Source: Bacillota bacterium (GTDB lineage: Bacteria; Bacillota; Clostridia; Christensenellales; CAG-138). From it: 64,000 nucleotides of DNA. The notes below the pieces were generated by a model, which was given only the letters and a program-made list of their open reading frames with translations, did not search any database and was not told the DNA's origin. The stretch lies in contig JAEXEN010000011.1 of NCBI GenBank assembly GCA_023400985.1, positions 1-64,000 of the forward strand. The letters run 5' to 3'. This document shows, piece after piece, positions 62,027-64,000 of the stretch (the first letter of the stretch is position 1; each line of letters opens with the position of its first letter). The translations under genes and the position numbers were made by a program.

Positions 62027-63895
62027 ATGAGTATAAAACAGCTCCTTTTGGGGCGGCCGCTTAAAACCAACGAACTCTCGCACGAAAAACTTTCTACCCT
62101 TTGGGGAGTTCCCATCATGGCGAGCGACGCGGTATCCTCCGTGGCGTACGCCATAGAGGAGATATTGCTCGTGCTCGTACCCATATTGGGCTTTGCGGCC
62201 GTTCCGTACCTCGGGATCATCGCCATTCCTATTTTGGTATTGCTGCTGGTGTTGGTGTTTTCGTATTCGCAAATCATCGAAGAATACCCGAACGGCGGCG
62301 GTGCGTACGTCGTTTCCGCGGAAAATCTGGGCAAAAACACCTCCCTCGTGGCGGCGTCCGCGCTCATCATCGATTATGTGATGACCGTGGCGGTCAGCAT
62401 TTCCTCGGCTACCTCCGCGCTCGTAGCCGCGTTCCCCGCGCTTGAAGGCAGCCGGGTCCTTATCGCGCTTGCGGGGCTTGCGCTCATTACGCTTTTGAAC
62501 CTTCGGGGCGTGAATGAATCCTCCAAGGTGTTCGGCGTTCCCACTTACGGTTTTATCCTCATGATGTTTTTGCTCATCGTGACGGGGCTTATCGAGTACT
62601 TTGGCGGCCGCCTCGCGCCCATTCAATATGCCGAATCCCCCGTTGTGCAGTCGCCGGACGCGCTTATGACCATCGCGCCGCTCTTTTTGCTCCTCAGGGC
62701 GTTCGCCTCGGGCTGCAGCGCGCTCACGGGCGTGGAAGCGGTTTCAAATGCCGTACCGTCGTTTAAGGAGCCGAGCAAAAAGCATGCCAAGCATGTGCTC
62801 TACATCCTTGCGGGCATCATCATCTTCATCTTCGGCGGTTCCGTCATTTTGGCAATGACGCTCAAGGTGGTGCCGCTTACGGGTCAAACGGTGATCGCGC
62901 AGATGGGTGAGGCGGTGTTCGGCAAGAACATGCTTTACTACATTTTGCAGTTTGCGACGTCCCTTATTTTGCTTCTTGCCGCCAATACGGCGTACAGCGG
63001 GCTGCCGACGCTATTGTCCATCCTCGCGGCGGATGGGTATCTGCCGCGCCAGTTCGGCCAGAGGGGCTTCAAACTCGCGTTTTCTAACGGCATCATGTTC
63101 ATCTTCTTTGCGGCGGGTATTTTGATTGCGCTGTTTCGCGCGAATACGCATCACCTCATACCGCTCTATTCGGTGGGCGTATTCATCTCGTTCACGCTCT
63201 CGCAGGGCGGCATGGTGGTGCGCTGGTTCAAAAACCGCGGCAAGGGCTGGAAACAGCACGCATTCGTAAACGGCTTCGGCGCGCTTATGACGATTGTGGG
63301 CGCGGTGATCGTGCTTGTGGCAAAGTTTAAGGACGGCGCATGGATGCTCGTGGTAGCCATCCCCCTTTTAAGCCTCCTTATGGGCAATATCCGCAAGCAT
63401 TACGAGTTCATCGGCGAACAGCTCAGAGTGGATGATTTCAAGGATCATTACTATAAGAGCACAAGCTCGGACAAAAACCTATGTATCGTGCTTGCCAGCG
63501 CCATGACGCGCTCGGTATTGAAAACGCTCAACTACGCCAACGCGCTTTCTTCCAACGTGATAGCGCTCCATATATCGACCGACGCGGAGCGCACGGCGGC
63601 GCTAAAAAAGAAGTGGGAAGAAAACGAGATCGATGTGCCGCTCGAGATCATCGAAGCGCCCTACCGCGATGTCGTGACGCCAATCAACGAGTACATAAGC
63701 CGAAAAGAAGCTACGGTAAAGCCCGGTGAGAACGTATCGGTCATCATGGTGAAATTTGTGGAGAAGAACTGGTATGATAATATCCTCCACAACCAGACCA
63801 CCTACTTCATCGAGCACATGCTCAGGCGGCACAAAAACGTGGTGACCATCATCGTGCCGTATATATACTTCCCGAAAAAGAGCAAATGCAAATGA
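62027..63895 (+). CDS. kimA: KimA-type high-affinity potassium importer
   Basis: 622 residues (Bacillus subtilis KimA: 607). Twelve membrane helices of the APC fold in the first 470 residues, then a cytoplasmic domain. Asp34 and Tyr41 (ASDAVSSVAYA) and Asp116-Tyr117 (LIIDYV) keep the spacing of the K+/H+ site residues reported for KimA (Asp36, Tyr43, Asp117, Tyr118 from memory). It should import K+ by proton symport; Bacillus KimA is inhibited by c-di-AMP. ATG 62027 has GGAAGG 6 nt upstream; the longer frame to 61946 runs into the palindromic repeat. In Bacillus a c-di-AMP riboswitch precedes the gene; I do not see one here. Confidence 0.9.
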   Translation: MSIKQLLLGRPLKTNELSHEKLSTLWGVPIMASDAVSSVAYAIEEILLVLVPILGFAAVPYLGIIAIPILVLLLVLVFSYSQIIEEYPNGGGAYVVSAENLGKNTSLVAASALIIDYVMTVAVSISSATSALVAAFPALEGSRVLIALAGLALITLLNLRGVNESSKVFGVPTYGFILMMFLLIVTGLIEYFGGRLAPIQYAESPVVQSPDALMTIAPLFLLLRAFASGCSALTGVEAVSNAVPSFKEPSKKHAKHVLYILAGIIIFIFGGSVILAMTLKVVPLTGQTVIAQMGEAVFGKNMLYYILQFATSLILLLAANTAYSGLPTLLSILAADGYLPRQFGQRGFKLAFSNGIMFIFFAAGILIALFRANTHHLIPLYSVGVFISFTLSQGGMVVRWFKNRGKGWKQHAFVNGFGALMTIVGAVIVLVAKFKDGAWMLVVAIPLLSLLMGNIRKHYEFIGEQLRVDDFKDHYYKSTSSDKNLCIVLASAMTRSVLKTLNYANALSSNVIALHISTDAERTAALKKKWEENEIDVPLEIIEAPYRDVVTPINEYISRKEATVKPGENVSVIMVKFVEKNWYDNILHNQTTYFIEHMLRRHKNVVTIIVPYIYFPKKSKCK

Positions 63896-63913
63896 AATAT
63901 AAATAAAATAAAT

Positions 63914-63965
63914 CGACAGAGAACGGCTGGTTCGGACATACGCCCGAGGCAGCCGTTCTCTGTCG
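63914..63965 (+). terminator. terminator of kimA
   Basis: Perfect 16-bp outer stem with an inner CGG/CCG stem, followed by CATTCTTT. Confidence 0.8.
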
Positions 63966-63970
63966 CATTC

Positions 63971-63994
63971 TTTCAAGGCGTAAGCGCCTTGAAA
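63971..63994. repeat. hairpin at the window edge
   Basis: 10-bp perfect stem TTTCAAGGCG/CGCCTTGAAA with loop TAAG; possibly the start of another interspersed repeat cut by the window end. Confidence 0.45.
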
Positions 63995-64000
63995 GCGGCG

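Overview
The window reads as chromosome of an anaerobic, Gram-positive, fairly GC-rich member of the Clostridia; Christensenellales is my guess, from gene content only. Supporting signs are the oxygen-independent ribonucleotide reductase NrdD/NrdG, a high-molecular-weight rubredoxin, VanW and G5/3D wall proteins, many lipoproteins, two surface proteins ending in VPNTG sorting signals, a DegV protein and a KimA-type potassium importer. I see no rRNA, tRNA, CRISPR array, prophage or intact insertion sequence.

Layout. 0-9.3 kb: a small lipoprotein gene between two near-identical hairpins, recQ, a secreted Big2/NlpC-P60 wall hydrolase, rsmA translationally coupled to a G5/3D protein, and a divergent MecA-type penicillin-binding lipoprotein. 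9.3-13.8 kb: a five-gene CoA operon (CoA-transferase A/B, thiolase, FlK-like thioesterase, dihydrolipoyl dehydrogenase). 13.8-20.2 kb: VanW protein, transglutaminase lipoprotein, rubredoxin-flavin protein, three-gene ABC-2 exporter. 20.2-31.1 kb: a structured leader and ugpC-type ATPase, degV, nrdDG with a paired NrdR operator, a Nudix protein, purA-purB, hpt. 31.1-40.1 kb: a cation island with KdpD, two KdpE-like regulators, a Na+/K+-ATPase-like P-type pump and two TrkA-type RCK proteins, with no KdpFABC and no TrkH. 40.1-46.3 kb: zinc-ribbon genes, one a decayed pseudogene, a solute-binding lipoprotein with a membrane-anchored LuxR regulator, and a glycosyltransferase. 46.3-53.6 kb: two VPNTG surface proteins behind long structured leaders, an Lsa-type ABC-F gene with two tiny leader ORFs and an attenuator, and a membrane diguanylate cyclase. 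53.6-64 kb: a pair of inverted 140-bp repeats around small genes (one methyltransferase with an amber codon 4), then eno, msrAB, rsgA, and kimA behind a 327-bp composite palindrome.

How it works together. The strongest candidate for something new is the 31-40 kb island. The sensor and regulators belong to the Kdp family, but the linked transporter carries the intramembrane acidic residues of the Na+/K+-ATPase subfamily. The pump is preceded by TCAC-type half-sites repeating at 10-11 or 21 bp, as expected for an OmpR/KdpE-type regulator. With kimA at 62 kb, this suggests that potassium/sodium control is concentrated here. A second theme is RNA-level control: the ABC-F attenuator is well supported, and leaders before ugpC, both surface proteins and kimA are unusually structured. 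One surface-protein leader has features resembling a c-di-GMP-I aptamer, and a diguanylate cyclase lies 4.6 kb downstream of that gene. Functions are inferred from sequence motifs read by eye; no searches or folding were run.
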